From NCBI GenBank assembly GCA_019634795.1, contig JAHCAR010000009.1, positions 82,163 through 146,162 of the forward strand: 64,000 nt of DNA. The letters run 5' to 3'. How positions within the stretch are numbered: position 1 is the first letter of the stretch; each line of letters begins with the position of its first letter. A program made the translations under genes and the position numbers. This document shows, in pieces, positions 49,092 through 62,428 of the stretch. This stretch comes from Dokdonella sp. GTDB lineage: Bacteria > Pseudomonadota > Gammaproteobacteria > Xanthomonadales > Rhodanobacteraceae. Under the pieces are notes generated by a model, which searched no databases, was not told the origin of the DNA, and worked only from the letters and a program-made list of their open reading frames with translations.

Positions 49092-50693
49092 CTACTCGAT
49101 GTTGCGGGTCAGGTGCGGACCGGATTCGTCCAGTGCGGACAGGGCAAACAGGGTTTCCGGACCGATGATGCCATCGGCCTGGATGCCGTAGGCGAGCTGC
49201 AGCTTGCGCACGCGCTCCTCCATCTCGGCGTCGAAATAGGCCGGGCCGCTGTCGGCGCCCGCGCCGCCGTCGAGGTGACGCAGGCTTTCCTTGGCCCAGG
49301 CCACGCCTGGCCCGGCATCGCCACGCCGGATCGGGCCGTTGATGCTGGCGGGAACGCGCCAGATGGCCATGAATTCACCGGTCCAGAAGCGCTCCAGATC
49401 CGCACGCGGGAGGTTTATGGCCTCGCCTGCCAGATCAAGGTGCACCTGCTGGCGGCCGGCGCCCTGAAGCAGGGCGTGGGCAGTGTGACTATCCTGGCCG
49501 AGCACGAGGATCAGCGGGCGATCGAAGCGCAATACCTGCTCGAGCGTGCCGTGCCCACGCAGGCAATAAAGGCCGGCCCCAATCATCGGTGGACACCGCG
49601 TGGCGACTCGTACCGAGGTCTCGGCGGAACCGACCTGCCAGCGTGAAAGCAGTTGGGTCACCGTCGACAGCTCGGTCTCGGGGGCTTTCGCCAGGCGCGC
49701 CTGCAGCAGGGCCGCGCCGTTCTCGGCCGGCGCCGGCGCTGTTGCGGGGGGCGTGCTGGCTTGCGGCGCCGCATCGCCCACGCCTGCTTGCTGGCGCAGT
49801 AACAGGGCGCCGCCCACGGCCACCAGCAGCAGGGCGGCGATTACCCAGCGCGCGTAACGACGCACCCAGTAGCGGGCGTGACCGGGCAGGGTTTCGTCGG
49901 CCGAGCGATCGACCAGGCGTTCGCCGATGCTCTGCTGTTCGCGCGCGTAGCCGGCCATCAGCGCGCGATCGGCGATGACGTTGATCAGGCGCGGAATCCC
50001 GGTCGAGCGCTGGTAGAGCGCACGCAGCCCAAGTCTCGAAAACGGGATGTGCTGGCAACCGGCCACGGCCATGCGGTGCTTGACGTAGGCCTCGGTTTCG
50101 GCCGCGTCGAGCGGGGTCAGGTGGTAGCGCGCGGTGATGCGCTGGGCCAGCTGGCGCAGCTCGGGCCGGGCCAGCATGTCGCGCAGTTCGGGCTGGCCGA
50201 GCAGGATGATCTGCAGCAGTTTCTGGGTCGGCGTTTCGAGATTGGTCAGCAGGCGGATCTGTTCGAGGGCGTCGAGCGAGAGGTTCTGCGCCTCGTCGAC
50301 GATCAGGACCACGCGCAAGCCCTGCGCGTAGGCATCGAGCAGGTAGGTATTGAGCGTATCGGTCAGGCCCTTGAGGCTGCCGCGCTTGCCGGTGATGTCG
50401 AGCTTGAGCTCCTCGCAGACGGTCTCGATCATCTCGACCGGCGAAAGCTTGGGATTGAGCAGCAGGGCGACCTGGGTGTTCTCCGGCAGCTGCTCGAGGA
50501 GCAGGCGGCTCAAGGTGGTCTTGCCGGTGCCGACCTCGCCGGTGAGCTGGACGAAGCCGCCGCTGCCGCCCTTGCCGACGCCGTAGAGCAGGTGCGCGAG
50601 CGCGTCCCGGTGCCTTTCGGACAGGAATACATAGCGCGGGTCCGGCGTTATCGAAAACGGGGCCTCGCGCAGGCCGTAATACTCGAGATACAT
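49092..50693 (-). CDS. gspA: GspA/ExeA-like AAA ATPase with peptidoglycan-binding domain
   Basis: A 533-residue ATPase. The cytoplasmic AAA domain (1-250) starts MYLEYYGLREAPFSITPDPR and carries Walker A (LTGEVGTGKTTLSRLLLEQL) and Walker B (LRVVLIVDEAQNLSLDALEQ). A membrane helix (about 283-302, WVIAALLLVAVGGALLLRQQ) follows. The periplasmic part ends with a PG_binding_1 domain (about 475-525, RVRKLQLAYGIQADGIIGPE). With GspB it remodels the cell wall for type II secretion assembly. The gspCDEF genes are not in the window. Confidence 0.92.
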   Translation of the reverse strand: MYLEYYGLREAPFSITPDPRYVFLSERHRDALAHLLYGVGKGGSGGFVQLTGEVGTGKTTLSRLLLEQLPENTQVALLLNPKLSPVEMIETVCEELKLDITGKRGSLKGLTDTLNTYLLDAYAQGLRVVLIVDEAQNLSLDALEQIRLLTNLETPTQKLLQIILLGQPELRDMLARPELRQLAQRITARYHLTPLDAAETEAYVKHRMAVAGCQHIPFSRLGLRALYQRSTGIPRLINVIADRALMAGYAREQQSIGERLVDRSADETLPGHARYWVRRYARWVIAALLLVAVGGALLLRQQAGVGDAAPQASTPPATAPAPAENGAALLQARLAKAPETELSTVTQLLSRWQVGSAETSVRVATRCPPMIGAGLYCLRGHGTLEQVLRFDRPLILVLGQDSHTAHALLQGAGRQQVHLDLAGEAINLPRADLERFWTGEFMAIWRVPASINGPIRRGDAGPGVAWAKESLRHLDGGAGADSGPAYFDAEMEERVRKLQLAYGIQADGIIGPETLFALSALDESGPHLTRNIE

Positions 50694-50814
50694 ATGCCTA
50701 CTCTAACCGACCCGGCCGTGCCCACGCCCGCCGGGCGTCTCGGCGCGGTCGCAATGCGGCGTCCGGACTGCAAGGGACCCCGCCAATCGGCGACAAGTTC
50801 GCCGCGGCGGCCGT

Positions 50815-51573
50815 TCAGCTTGCGCTGCCGAGCCGCTTCGGCGCCCGTTTCAGGGCGCGGATCCATTCTTCGTTGAGGCGCCGCGAACCGGCCGGCATGT
50901 GCTTGATATGCCGGAGGGATTCCTCGACCAGCGCGTCGGCGGCAGCGTCCTCGCCCCAGTCGCGCAGGATTCCGACATAGCGGGCGCGCGGCTCGATGCC
51001 GGCGAAATAGCCGATCAGGGCCTCGAATTCCTCGCGCGCCCTGGCCCGATCGCCACTGGCGGCGAGGGCGCGCGCGTAGATCAGGTGCCCTTCCGGGGAT
51101 TTGTAGTCGGGATGCTGGCTGATCAGCGCCTCGAGCCGCTCGCGCGCCGGGCCCGGCTGGCCATCGTCGAGCAGGGCGCGGGCCAGCTTCACCTGGATAT
51201 CGGGATCGTCGCTGTGCACGCCACGCAAGGCTTCGCGATAGGCCTCGATCGCCTCGCCATGGCGCCCGGCGCCGTACAGGGCATCGGCAACGCGGATGCG
51301 GTTGGCGATGGTCGCCGAGTGCTCGAATTCGGCCTGTGCCTCGCGCAGCTCGCGACCCGGATCGAGCGACTGGCGGATGCCGCGCACGACACGTCGACCA
51401 CTGCGCGAATCCGACAGCTGCGGCAGGACCACGGCCAGCGCATAGATGAAGCTGCCGAGCAACGGAAAGATGAACAGGACCAGCAGCCAGTAGCGCTCCT
51501 GCCCGGTCCGCAGGACATGCACGGCACACAAAACGGCGACGATGACATGCAGGCCGAGGCCAAAGATCGGCAC
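50815..51573 (-). CDS. Inner-membrane TPR protein with PLDc_N-like helices
   Basis: A 252-residue protein with two N-terminal helices (about 5-22 and 27-50, YWLLVLFIFPLLGSFIYALA) that resemble the PLDc_N/cardiolipin-synthase N-terminus. TPR-like repeats follow from about 95 to 240 (RVADALYGAGRHGEAIEAYR, VKLARALLDDGQPGPARERL, LIYARALAASGDRARAREEF). Such proteins often scaffold complexes. The gene ends 121 bp from gspA and starts 4 bp before the stop of the acetyltransferase gene, so these two are coexpressed. The function is unknown. Confidence 0.75.
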   Translation of the reverse strand: MPIFGLGLHVIVAVLCAVHVLRTGQERYWLLVLFIFPLLGSFIYALAVVLPQLSDSRSGRRVVRGIRQSLDPGRELREAQAEFEHSATIANRIRVADALYGAGRHGEAIEAYREALRGVHSDDPDIQVKLARALLDDGQPGPARERLEALISQHPDYKSPEGHLIYARALAASGDRARAREEFEALIGYFAGIEPRARYVGILRDWGEDAAADALVEESLRHIKHMPAGSRRLNEEWIRALKRAPKRLGSAS

Positions 51574-51576
51574 GCT

Positions 51577-52185
51577 TCAGACTCCCGATGTGGACGACGT
51601 GGAAGTCTGCGGGGATGCACCGGGGCTGTCCACGCCGGGCTCATGTGCCGGCGCATTCCAGGCGAACAGGCGGATTGCGTCCTCGTCATCGCGCACCTGG
51701 ACCATGCGCTCGAAACGCAGGCCGAGCCGCTCGAGCAGGGCCGCCGAGGCCGTGTTGCCGGGCGAGGTGATGGCAACGATGCGCCGCAGGCCGAGCTCCT
51801 CGAGGGCCAGGCGCATGACCGCACTGGCCGATTCGAAGCCGTAACCGCGCGCGCGAAACGGCGGCAGGAAGGCAAAGCCGATGTCGACCGCATCGAGGGT
51901 TTCGCGCCGGGCCAACCCGCAGATTCCGGTGCGCGCGCCGCTGCTGCGCTCGACGACGCACCAGAAGCCGAAGCCGTGCTTTTCGTAGCTGGCCATCGGG
52001 CCGTTGACGATATAGGCGCGCGCGTCGTCGAGGGTCCTCACGCCGCGGTCGCCGATATTGGCCAGAAACGCGGCGTCATTGAGCAGTTCGAGCATGAAGT
52101 CGGCGTCGTCGACGCCGAGTTCGCGAAGGGTCAGCCGTTCGGTGGCCGGCGGCGCGCATCGGCGCGGCGTGGCATTGACCGTCAT
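51577..52185 (-). CDS. GNAT family N-acetyltransferase (RimJ/RimL-like)
   Basis: A 202-residue acetyl-CoA-dependent acetyltransferase. TERLTLRELGVDDADFMLEL near residue 15 is typical of RimJ/RimL-like enzymes. The acetyl-CoA loop lies around PPFRARGYGFESASAVMRLA near residue 107, a variant of the Q/R-x-x-G-x-G/A motif (RARGYG). ITSPGNTASAALLERLGLRF and FERMVQV form the C-terminal part, followed by a Ser/Thr-rich tail. The start is the ATG at 52185; upstream in-frame sequence overlaps prlC antisense and is not homologous. The acceptor is unknown. Confidence 0.85.
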   Translation of the reverse strand: MTVNATPRRCAPPATERLTLRELGVDDADFMLELLNDAAFLANIGDRGVRTLDDARAYIVNGPMASYEKHGFGFWCVVERSSGARTGICGLARRETLDAVDIGFAFLPPFRARGYGFESASAVMRLALEELGLRRIVAITSPGNTASAALLERLGLRFERMVQVRDDEDAIRLFAWNAPAHEPGVDSPGASPQTSTSSTSGV

Positions 52186-52231
52186 GATCGCGGCCGTCCG
52201 CGCTTGCCGCCGCATCGCGCCGATCTCGCGA

Positions 52232-54268
52232 TCACGCGGCGACGCCGTAGCTGCGCAGCAGTGCGTCCGGACTCGGTTCGCGGCCGCGGAACTCGACGAA
52301 GGACTCGAGCGCCGGGCGTGATCCGCCGACGGCGAGGACGGCCTTGCGCCAGGCTTCGCCGACCTCGCGGTTGAACACGCCTTCCTGCTCGAAGCGCTCG
52401 AAGGCATCGGCCGAGAGCACTTCGGCCCACAGGTAGCTGTAGTAACCGGCGCCGTAGCCGCCGGCGAAGATGTGCGTGAACGCATGCGGAAAGCGATGCC
52501 ACTCGGGCGGCATCAGCACCGAGACTTCGCGCCGCACCTCTTCGAGCAGTTCCATCGTGCGCGCGCCGCGGACCGGATCGAATTCGTGGTGCAGGCGAAA
52601 ATCGAACAGGGCGAATTCGAGCTGGCGCACGAGGAACAGGCCCGAATGGAAATTGCGTGCCGCCTGCATGCGTTCGAACAGGTCGTCGGGCAGGCGCGCA
52701 CCGGTCTGCCAGTGACGCGCGATCAGGTCGAGGCCTTCGCGTTTCCAGGCGAAGTTCTCCATGAACTGGCTCGGCAGTTCGACCGCGTCCCATTCGACGC
52801 CGCTGATCCCGGAGACGCCGGCATAGTCGACCTCGGTCAGCATGTGGTGCAGGCCGTGGCCGAATTCATGGAACAGGGTGATGACGTCATCGTGGGTCAG
52901 CAGGGATGGCTTGTCCCCGGTGGGCGGTGCGAAATTGCAGGTCAGGAAGGCGACCGGCAGCTGCAGCGAATCGTGTTCGCGCAGGCGTGAGGTGCAGACA
53001 TCCATCCATGCGCCGCCGCGCTTGCCGGTGCGTGCATAGAGATCGATATAGGCACCGGCGAAGACCTTGCCGTCGGCATCGACGAGGTCGTAGTAGCGCG
53101 CATCGGGATGCCAGACATCGACATCGGCGCGCGCGCGCACGCTGACGCCGAGCACGCGCTCGATCACGCCGAACAGGCCATCGAGGACGGCCGGCAGTGG
53201 AAAATACGGCTTCAGTTCCTCCTCGCTCAGCGCGTACTTGCGCTCGCGCAGCTTTTCGGCGGCGTAGCCGACATCCCAGGGCGCAAGGTCGTCGAGGCCG
53301 AGTTCGTCGGCGGCGAAACGCTTCAGCTCGGCGAGATCGTTCTCGGCCATCGGCCGCGCCTTGGCGACGAAATCGCGCAGGAAGTCGATGACCTGGTCGG
53401 CCGAGCCGGCCATCTTGGTCGCCAGCGACTCCTCGGCGGTGCTGGCGAAGCCGAGCAGGCGGGCCGATTCGTGGCGCAGGGCCATGATCTTCTCGATCCG
53501 CGCGCTGTTGTCGAACTGGCCGGCGTTGGCGTTCTCCGAGGCGCGCGTGCCGTAGGCGCGATAGACCCGCGCGCGCAGCTCGCGATCGTCGGCATAGGTC
53601 AGCACGGCCTGCACGCTCGGCTGCTTGAGCGTCACCAGCCAGCCGTCGAGGTCCTTTTCCTGCGCATAGGCACGCAATACCGCGCGTCCCGACTCGGGAA
53701 TCCCGGCCAGTGCCGACTCATCGGTCAGATGCTCGCTCCAGGCATCGGTCGAATCGAGCACGGCTTCCTCGAACTCGGTCGAGAGCCGGGCCAGCTCGCC
53801 CGAGATTTCGCGAAAGCGCGAGCGGGCGGGTTCCTCGAGGGCGACGCCGGCCAGTTCGAAGTCGCGCAGTTCATGCTCGACCAGGGTCCGCGCCGGGCGC
53901 GGCAAGGTCTCGAATTCGGCCGAATCGCGAACTGCCTTGACCGCGGCATAGAGTTCGCGGTTCTGGCCGAGCGCGGTCTGGAAGGCGACGATCTTTTCCT
54001 GCGCGGCCGAGTAGGCCTGGCGCAGCGCTTCGGAATCCCTGACCCCGTGCAGATGGCTGACCGGCGCCCAGACCCGCGACAGACGGTCATCGAGGCGTTC
54101 GCCGACCTGCATCACCGTCTCGAAGCTGCGCGGCTGGTCCGAAGCGAGCATGGCATCGATGCCGGCCTGGTATTCGGCCAGCACCGCATCGATCGCGGGT
54201 TCGACATGGGACGGCTCGATCGCGCTGAATCGGGGCAGTTCGGTGATGGCGAGCAGCGGGTTGGTCAT
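52232..54268 (-). CDS. prlC: Oligopeptidase A (M3 family zinc metallopeptidase)
   Basis: A 678-residue cytoplasmic metallopeptidase of the thimet oligopeptidase family that degrades short peptides and signal peptides. The zinc motif HEFGH is in VITLFHEFGHGLHHMLTEVD near residue 460. The third ligand lies in GISGVEWDAVELPSQFMENF (Glu). LRQAYSAAQEKIVAFQTALG near residue 95 and DVCTSRLREHDSLQLPVAFL are family blocks. The length equals that of E. coli PrlC (680). The start ATG at 54268 gives the usual MTNPLL. It is divergent from the patatin-like gene (81 bp apart). Confidence 0.95.
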   Translation of the reverse strand: MTNPLLAITELPRFSAIEPSHVEPAIDAVLAEYQAGIDAMLASDQPRSFETVMQVGERLDDRLSRVWAPVSHLHGVRDSEALRQAYSAAQEKIVAFQTALGQNRELYAAVKAVRDSAEFETLPRPARTLVEHELRDFELAGVALEEPARSRFREISGELARLSTEFEEAVLDSTDAWSEHLTDESALAGIPESGRAVLRAYAQEKDLDGWLVTLKQPSVQAVLTYADDRELRARVYRAYGTRASENANAGQFDNSARIEKIMALRHESARLLGFASTAEESLATKMAGSADQVIDFLRDFVAKARPMAENDLAELKRFAADELGLDDLAPWDVGYAAEKLRERKYALSEEELKPYFPLPAVLDGLFGVIERVLGVSVRARADVDVWHPDARYYDLVDADGKVFAGAYIDLYARTGKRGGAWMDVCTSRLREHDSLQLPVAFLTCNFAPPTGDKPSLLTHDDVITLFHEFGHGLHHMLTEVDYAGVSGISGVEWDAVELPSQFMENFAWKREGLDLIARHWQTGARLPDDLFERMQAARNFHSGLFLVRQLEFALFDFRLHHEFDPVRGARTMELLEEVRREVSVLMPPEWHRFPHAFTHIFAGGYGAGYYSYLWAEVLSADAFERFEQEGVFNREVGEAWRKAVLAVGGSRPALESFVEFRGREPSPDALLRSYGVAA

Positions 54269-54349
54269 GGCGGGTTTCCTTCGGGACCCGTGAACTTGGA
54301 GCGTGGATGGCGCAAAATCAAGCGCATTCCCGATGCCGGCCCGATTTGC

Positions 54350-56107
54350 ATGGACAGCGTGGATTCCAGCCAGACCCGCGAGATCCTGCGTGCCCTGCCG
54401 CTGTTCCGCCATCTCGACGACGCCGCCTTGGCCGAGCTCGGCAGCGAACTGCAGTTTTTCGCGCTGCCCGGCGGCGCCTCGCTGTTCGAACAGGGCGATC
54501 CCAGCGACGCCTTCTACGTGCTCAAGAGCGGCAGCCTCGGCGCCTTTCGCGAGGATGCCAACGGCCAGCCGCGCCTGGTCGGCGTGGTCGCTGCCGGGGA
54601 AACCGTCGGCGAGGTCGGCATGATCGTCGACATGCCGCGCAACGCCAGCGTTCGCGCGCTGCGCGATTCCGAGCTGCTGCGCCTGTCCCGCGAGGCCTTC
54701 GACAAGCTCGTCAACCACCATCCGAAATCGATGCTGGCGATGGCGCGCCTCGCCGTGCGCCGGCTTTCCGCTGGCGAGGGCGACGGCTCGGGCTCATCGC
54801 TGCGCACCTTCGCCGTGCTGCGCCATGATGCCGGAGTCGACGTGCACGGCTTCGCCGACGAGCTGGTGCGCATGCTCGGCGCCTTCGGCGAATGCGCGAT
54901 GATCGACCGCGAAACCGGCGAAGGACGCCTGAGCAGCTGGTTCAACGAACTCGAGGCGCGCACGCGCTACGTCGTCTACGTGGCCGATGCCGACGACCAC
55001 TGGCAGGCCCTGTGTGTGCGTCAGGCCGATTGCCTGCTGCTGCTGGCCAATGCGGCCGAGTCGCCGGGCGAATGGCCGGCCAGCGCCTGCGCGGATGCCT
55101 CGAGTGCGCTGTCGCGCCCACGCCATCTGGTCCTGCTGCATCCGGGCAAGCTGATTCGCGGCGCGGCGCGGCGCTGGCTGACCCGCACGCCGCTGGTTCC
55201 GCATCACCACGTGCGCGACGGGCACGACATCCGGCGCATCGCGCGCCTGCTGACCGGGCGTTGCCTGAGCCTGGTCCTGTCGGGCGGCGGCGCCCGCGGC
55301 TTCACCCAGATCGGCATCGTCCGCGCGCTGCGCGAAGCCGGCCTCGAGATCGACTGCGTCGGCGGCACCAGCATCGGCGCGATCATCGGCGCCGGCGTCG
55401 CTCTCGAATGGTCGGACCAGGAAATGTTCGACAACTACCGGCACAGCTTCGTGGCCAGCCGACCGCTCGGCGACTACACCCTGCCGCTGGTCGCCCTGAC
55501 CCGCGGGCGCCGCGTCGCCCGCCTGCTTCGCGAACAGTTCGGCGAGAGCGACATCACCGACCTGCCGCTGCCCTATTTCTGCTGTTCCTCGAATCTCAGT
55601 TCAGGCGAACTCGAGACCCACCGCAGCGGGCCCTTGTGGCTGTGGCTGCGCGCATCCTGTGCGATCCCCGGGGTGCTGCCGCCGGTCTGCCATCGCGGCC
55701 AGGTCTATGTCGATGGCGCCGTGATCAACAACCTGCCGACCGACATCATGCATGCCCAGCAACCCGGCGCGATCGCGGCGGTCGACATCGGCGCCGACGA
55801 CGCCCTGCATACGAGCCTCGAGGAATACAACACGCCGCCGGTCTGGAAGCTGATGTTCGAGTTCGGCCGCGGTCAGCGGCCGGGCATCTTCGACATCCTG
55901 ATCCGTTCCGGCATGGTCAACGCGGAGCTGGCCAGCGCCGAGCGCCGGCACCTCGCCACCCTGTTGCTCGAGCCGCCGGTCAGCGACATCGGCCTGCTCG
56001 ACTGGAAGGCCTACGAGCGCGCGGTCGAGGCGGGTTACCAGTATGCCTTGCGCGTCATCGGCGGCCGCCTCGAACGCCTGCACGAACAGATTCCGCTGCG
56101 GGTCTGA
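54350..56107 (+). CDS. Patatin-like phospholipase with N-terminal cyclic nucleotide-binding domain (NTE-like)
   Basis: A 585-residue protein. The cNMP domain (about 12-130) has GGASLFEQGDPSDAFYVLKS and GETVGEVGMIVDMPRNASVR, matching the phosphate-binding cassette pattern. A linker domain (140-300) precedes the patatin domain. That domain has the oxyanion loop VLSGGGARGFTQIGIVRAL near residue 310, the nucleophile GGTSIGAIIGAGVAL near 338, and the acid in VDGAVINNLPTDIM (DG-A). So the Ser-Asp dyad is present. The layout matches bacterial neuropathy target esterase relatives. cAMP or c-di-GMP control is suggested but not shown. The start is the ATG at 54350. Confidence 0.9.
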   Translation: MDSVDSSQTREILRALPLFRHLDDAALAELGSELQFFALPGGASLFEQGDPSDAFYVLKSGSLGAFREDANGQPRLVGVVAAGETVGEVGMIVDMPRNASVRALRDSELLRLSREAFDKLVNHHPKSMLAMARLAVRRLSAGEGDGSGSSLRTFAVLRHDAGVDVHGFADELVRMLGAFGECAMIDRETGEGRLSSWFNELEARTRYVVYVADADDHWQALCVRQADCLLLLANAAESPGEWPASACADASSALSRPRHLVLLHPGKLIRGAARRWLTRTPLVPHHHVRDGHDIRRIARLLTGRCLSLVLSGGGARGFTQIGIVRALREAGLEIDCVGGTSIGAIIGAGVALEWSDQEMFDNYRHSFVASRPLGDYTLPLVALTRGRRVARLLREQFGESDITDLPLPYFCCSSNLSSGELETHRSGPLWLWLRASCAIPGVLPPVCHRGQVYVDGAVINNLPTDIMHAQQPGAIAAVDIGADDALHTSLEEYNTPPVWKLMFEFGRGQRPGIFDILIRSGMVNAELASAERRHLATLLLEPPVSDIGLLDWKAYERAVEAGYQYALRVIGGRLERLHEQIPLRV

Positions 56108-56146
56108 GGCCGCTGCGCGGCTTCGCAATGGAAGCCGGGCCGGAGC

Positions 56147-60092
<3,946 letters not shown>

Positions 60093-60241
60093 GGCAGGGA
60101 ATTCGCGCGGACGACATCGCGACAGGGTTTCCCGCCGGGATGCCGTCGCGGTCGGCGAACGATCGCCGGTGTACCAGCAACCAGGCACCAGGGCGGGCTT
60201 GGGTGGATCCGCCCGCGGGCGAGGAACTTCGGAGCGCTAGC

Positions 60242-61129
60242 ATGCAAATGATCGAAGAGGAATCCAGCGAAATCGCCAGTTCGAACCGCGGACCGGGCCG
60301 CTACGCCGTTTTCGGTCAGCCGATCGCGCATTCGCTGTCGCCGCGCATCCACGCGGCCTTCGCGCGCCAACTTTCGATCGCCCACGACTACCGGGCCATC
60401 GAGGCCTCCGCCGAGGAGTTCGTCGGTGCGCTGGCGGCCTTTGCCGAAAGCGGCGGTGTCGGTGCCAATGTTACCCTGCCGCTCAAGCAGCATGCAGCGC
60501 GCCTGTGCCTGTCGATCAGCGAAACTGCGCGCCGCGCGGACAGCGTCAATACCCTGGTTCGCCGTGGCGAAGGCTGGCATGGCGAGAGCACCGATGGCGC
60601 CGGCCTGATCCGCGACATCACCGGTCGCCAGCGCCTGTACGTGCGTGGCCGGCGCACCCTGCTGCTCGGTGCCGGTGGCGCCGCGCGCGCGGTGGCCTTT
60701 GCCCTGCTCGACGCCGGCATCGCCGAACTGACCATTGCCAATCGCACGGCGGAACGCGCCGATGCGCTGGCCGACGCGATCGGCCAGCCGGAGCGCGTGC
60801 ATACGCGCTACTGGAACGATCTCGGCCACTGGGGCGGATTCGACCTCGTCGTCAACGCGACCTCGGCCGGCCACGCCAACATGTCGCTGGCCCTGCCGAC
60901 CTCGTTGCTGGCCTCGCGCGCGATCTGCTACGACCTCTCCTACGGAAAGGCCTCGTTCGGCTTCCTGGCCTGGGCGCGCAGCGCCGGCGCCGGCCACGCC
61001 CTCGACGGCCTCGGCATGCTCGTCGAGCAGGCCGCGGAAGCCTTCGAGATCTGGCACGGCAAACGCCCCGAAACCGACGCCATCTACGCCGAACTTCGCG
61101 CCTACCTGCCCGGCGACGCCGAAGATTGA
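60242..61129 (+). CDS. aroE: Shikimate 5-dehydrogenase (AroE)
   Basis: A 295-residue NADP-dependent enzyme of the chorismate pathway. [20 protein letters not shown] near residue 20 binds shikimate. [19 protein letters not shown] near 77 carries the catalytic Lys, [11 protein letters not shown] the conserved Asp, and [20 protein letters not shown] near 142 the NADP loop. The C-terminus [19 protein letters not shown] is typical. GGAG lies 7 bp before the ATG at 60242. The stop overlaps the TTG start of the Cys-cluster gene. Its product route feeds chorismate to XanB2 and the quinone pathway. Confidence 0.94.
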   Translation: MQMIEEESSEIASSNRGPGRYAVFGQPIAHSLSPRIHAAFARQLSIAHDYRAIEASAEEFVGALAAFAESGGVGANVTLPLKQHAARLCLSISETARRADSVNTLVRRGEGWHGESTDGAGLIRDITGRQRLYVRGRRTLLLGAGGAARAVAFALLDAGIAELTIANRTAERADALADAIGQPERVHTRYWNDLGHWGGFDLVVNATSAGHANMSLALPTSLLASRAICYDLSYGKASFGFLAWARSAGAGHALDGLGMLVEQAAEAFEIWHGKRPETDAIYAELRAYLPGDAED

Positions 61130-61398
61130 GCGCGTTTCCCTGCCGAGCCGGTTGTGGCGCCTGCTGCATTGCCCCGTCGATTTCCTCGGCCATCCCAGGC
61201 ATGCCGCTGGGCAAACCGGCCGGGGTACGCTGCATCCAACTGACCGACGACAACGCCTGCGCGATCTTCGGCCGACCCGAGCGACCGGAAGTCTGTCGCC
61301 AGTTGCGGCCCGAGCCGGCCATGTGCGGAAGCAGCGCCGAGCAGGCCCTGCGTTATCTCTCCCGGCTCGAATCCCTGACCCGGCCGGCTGCGGCCTGA
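61126..61398 (+). CDS. YkgJ-family cysteine-cluster protein
   Basis: A 90-residue protein with the Zn/Fe-chelating cysteine-cluster pattern. CRAGCGACC near the N-terminus begins the family motif C-x3-C-G-x-CC. Then [20 protein letters not shown] and [20 protein letters not shown] follow, with Cys in each. It starts at TTG 61126, overlapping the aroE stop (TTGA), so it is coupled to aroE. The ligand and role are unknown. The short size and TTG start make it easy to miss. Confidence 0.85.
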   Translation: MSAFPCRAGCGACCIAPSISSAIPGMPLGKPAGVRCIQLTDDNACAIFGRPERPEVCRQLRPEPAMCGSSAEQALRYLSRLESLTRPAAA

Positions 61399-61401
61399 CC
61401 C

Positions 61402-61755
61402 TCAGAGCCCGGCCGGCGGCAGGGTCAGCAGGTACATGGCGACAATGCCCCAGCCGATGTTGATCGTGCTGAGCAAGGCCAACAGGCCCGAACAGACCGC
61501 GCTGGCCTGCTTCCACGAGGGGGCCATGCCCTCGACGCGGGCGATGGCGGACAGGCCGCCGGCAAGCAGGCCGGCGCCGAGCCACCACGGCTGCATGGCC
61601 AGAAAGGATTGCGTCAAAGCCGGCAAGGCACTCCTGTCGGCGGTATCGAACAGTCGGGAAAAGACGAGCCAGCCAAGGGCTGCGAACACCACTGCCGTCA
61701 ACGGCGAGACAATCTCGAGAGAGCGCAGGCCTGTGGCCTTTACCGGGTCCGGCAT
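61402..61755 (-). CDS. Small membrane protein of unknown function
   Basis: A 117-residue protein with three predicted helices, near residues 17-35 (LTAVVFAALGWLVFSRLFD), 54-70 and 85-112. No family was recognised. It lies 3 bp after the start of the carbonic anhydrase gene region in the same direction (both leftward, 3 bp between stop and start), so the two are probably cotranscribed. It converges on the Cys-cluster gene. Confidence 0.6.
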   Translation of the reverse strand: MPDPVKATGLRSLEIVSPLTAVVFAALGWLVFSRLFDTADRSALPALTQSFLAMQPWWLGAGLLAGGLSAIARVEGMAPSWKQASAVCSGLLALLSTINIGWGIVAMYLLTLPPAGL

Positions 61756-61758
61756 GCC

Positions 61759-62298
61759 TCAGGCTCCGCTCTTGCCGAGACAGCGGTTCTTCAGGCCGAC
61801 ATAGTTTTTCGCCGAGTAGTGGAGCATCTCGATTTCAGTGTCGCTGAGGGCGCGTACGCGACGCGCCGGATTGCCGAGCCAGAGTTCGCCAGCGCCGACG
61901 AGCTTGCCCGGGCTGACCACCGCACCGGCGCCGATCATGCTGTGCCGCTGCACGCGCACGCCGTCGAGCACGGTCGCATGCATGCCGATCAGGCACGCGT
62001 CCTCGACCGTGCAGGCATGCAGGATGGCGCCGTGGCCGATCGTGACGTCGGCGCCGATCAGCAGTGGCGATCCGCCCGGCGTGTACGGCCCATCGTGGGT
62101 CACATGCAGGACCGCGCCATCCTGGATGTTGCTGCGCGCGCCGACGCGGATGTGGTGGACGTCGCCGCGGGCGACCGCGCAGGGCCAGATCGAGACATCA
62201 TCGGCCAGTTCGACATCGCCGATGAGGACCGCATCGGCATCGACGTAGACGCCCGCGCCGAGTCGCGGGCTAATGCCATTGTAGGCTCGGATACTCAT
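61759..62298 (-). CDS. Gamma-class carbonic anhydrase family protein (hexapeptide repeat)
   Basis: A 179-residue left-handed beta-helix protein. Hexapeptide turns run from ADAVLIGDVELADDVSIWPC to MIGAGAVVSPGKLVGAGELW. Three His of the YrdA/CamH type are seen in DVHHIRVGARSNIQDGAVLH and GADVTIGHGAILHACTVEDA. It starts MSIRAYNGISPRLGAGVYVD, the usual family start. The CO2-hydration activity of these proteins is often unproven. The gene is followed after 3 bp by the small membrane protein gene. Confidence 0.92.
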   Translation of the reverse strand: MSIRAYNGISPRLGAGVYVDADAVLIGDVELADDVSIWPCAVARGDVHHIRVGARSNIQDGAVLHVTHDGPYTPGGSPLLIGADVTIGHGAILHACTVEDACLIGMHATVLDGVRVQRHSMIGAGAVVSPGKLVGAGELWLGNPARRVRALSDTEIEMLHYSAKNYVGLKNRCLGKSGA

Positions 62299-62428
62299 CG
62301 AGGCGGCTCCGCAAGGGGATGGCGCAAGTTAGCACGCGTGGTGTCGCATCGATCGGAATCCGCCACGCGTTCGCGGTTGTCGCGCAATGCGGCGGCGAGC
62401 ACGCAGGCAGGAGCGGTAGACTGGGGCC

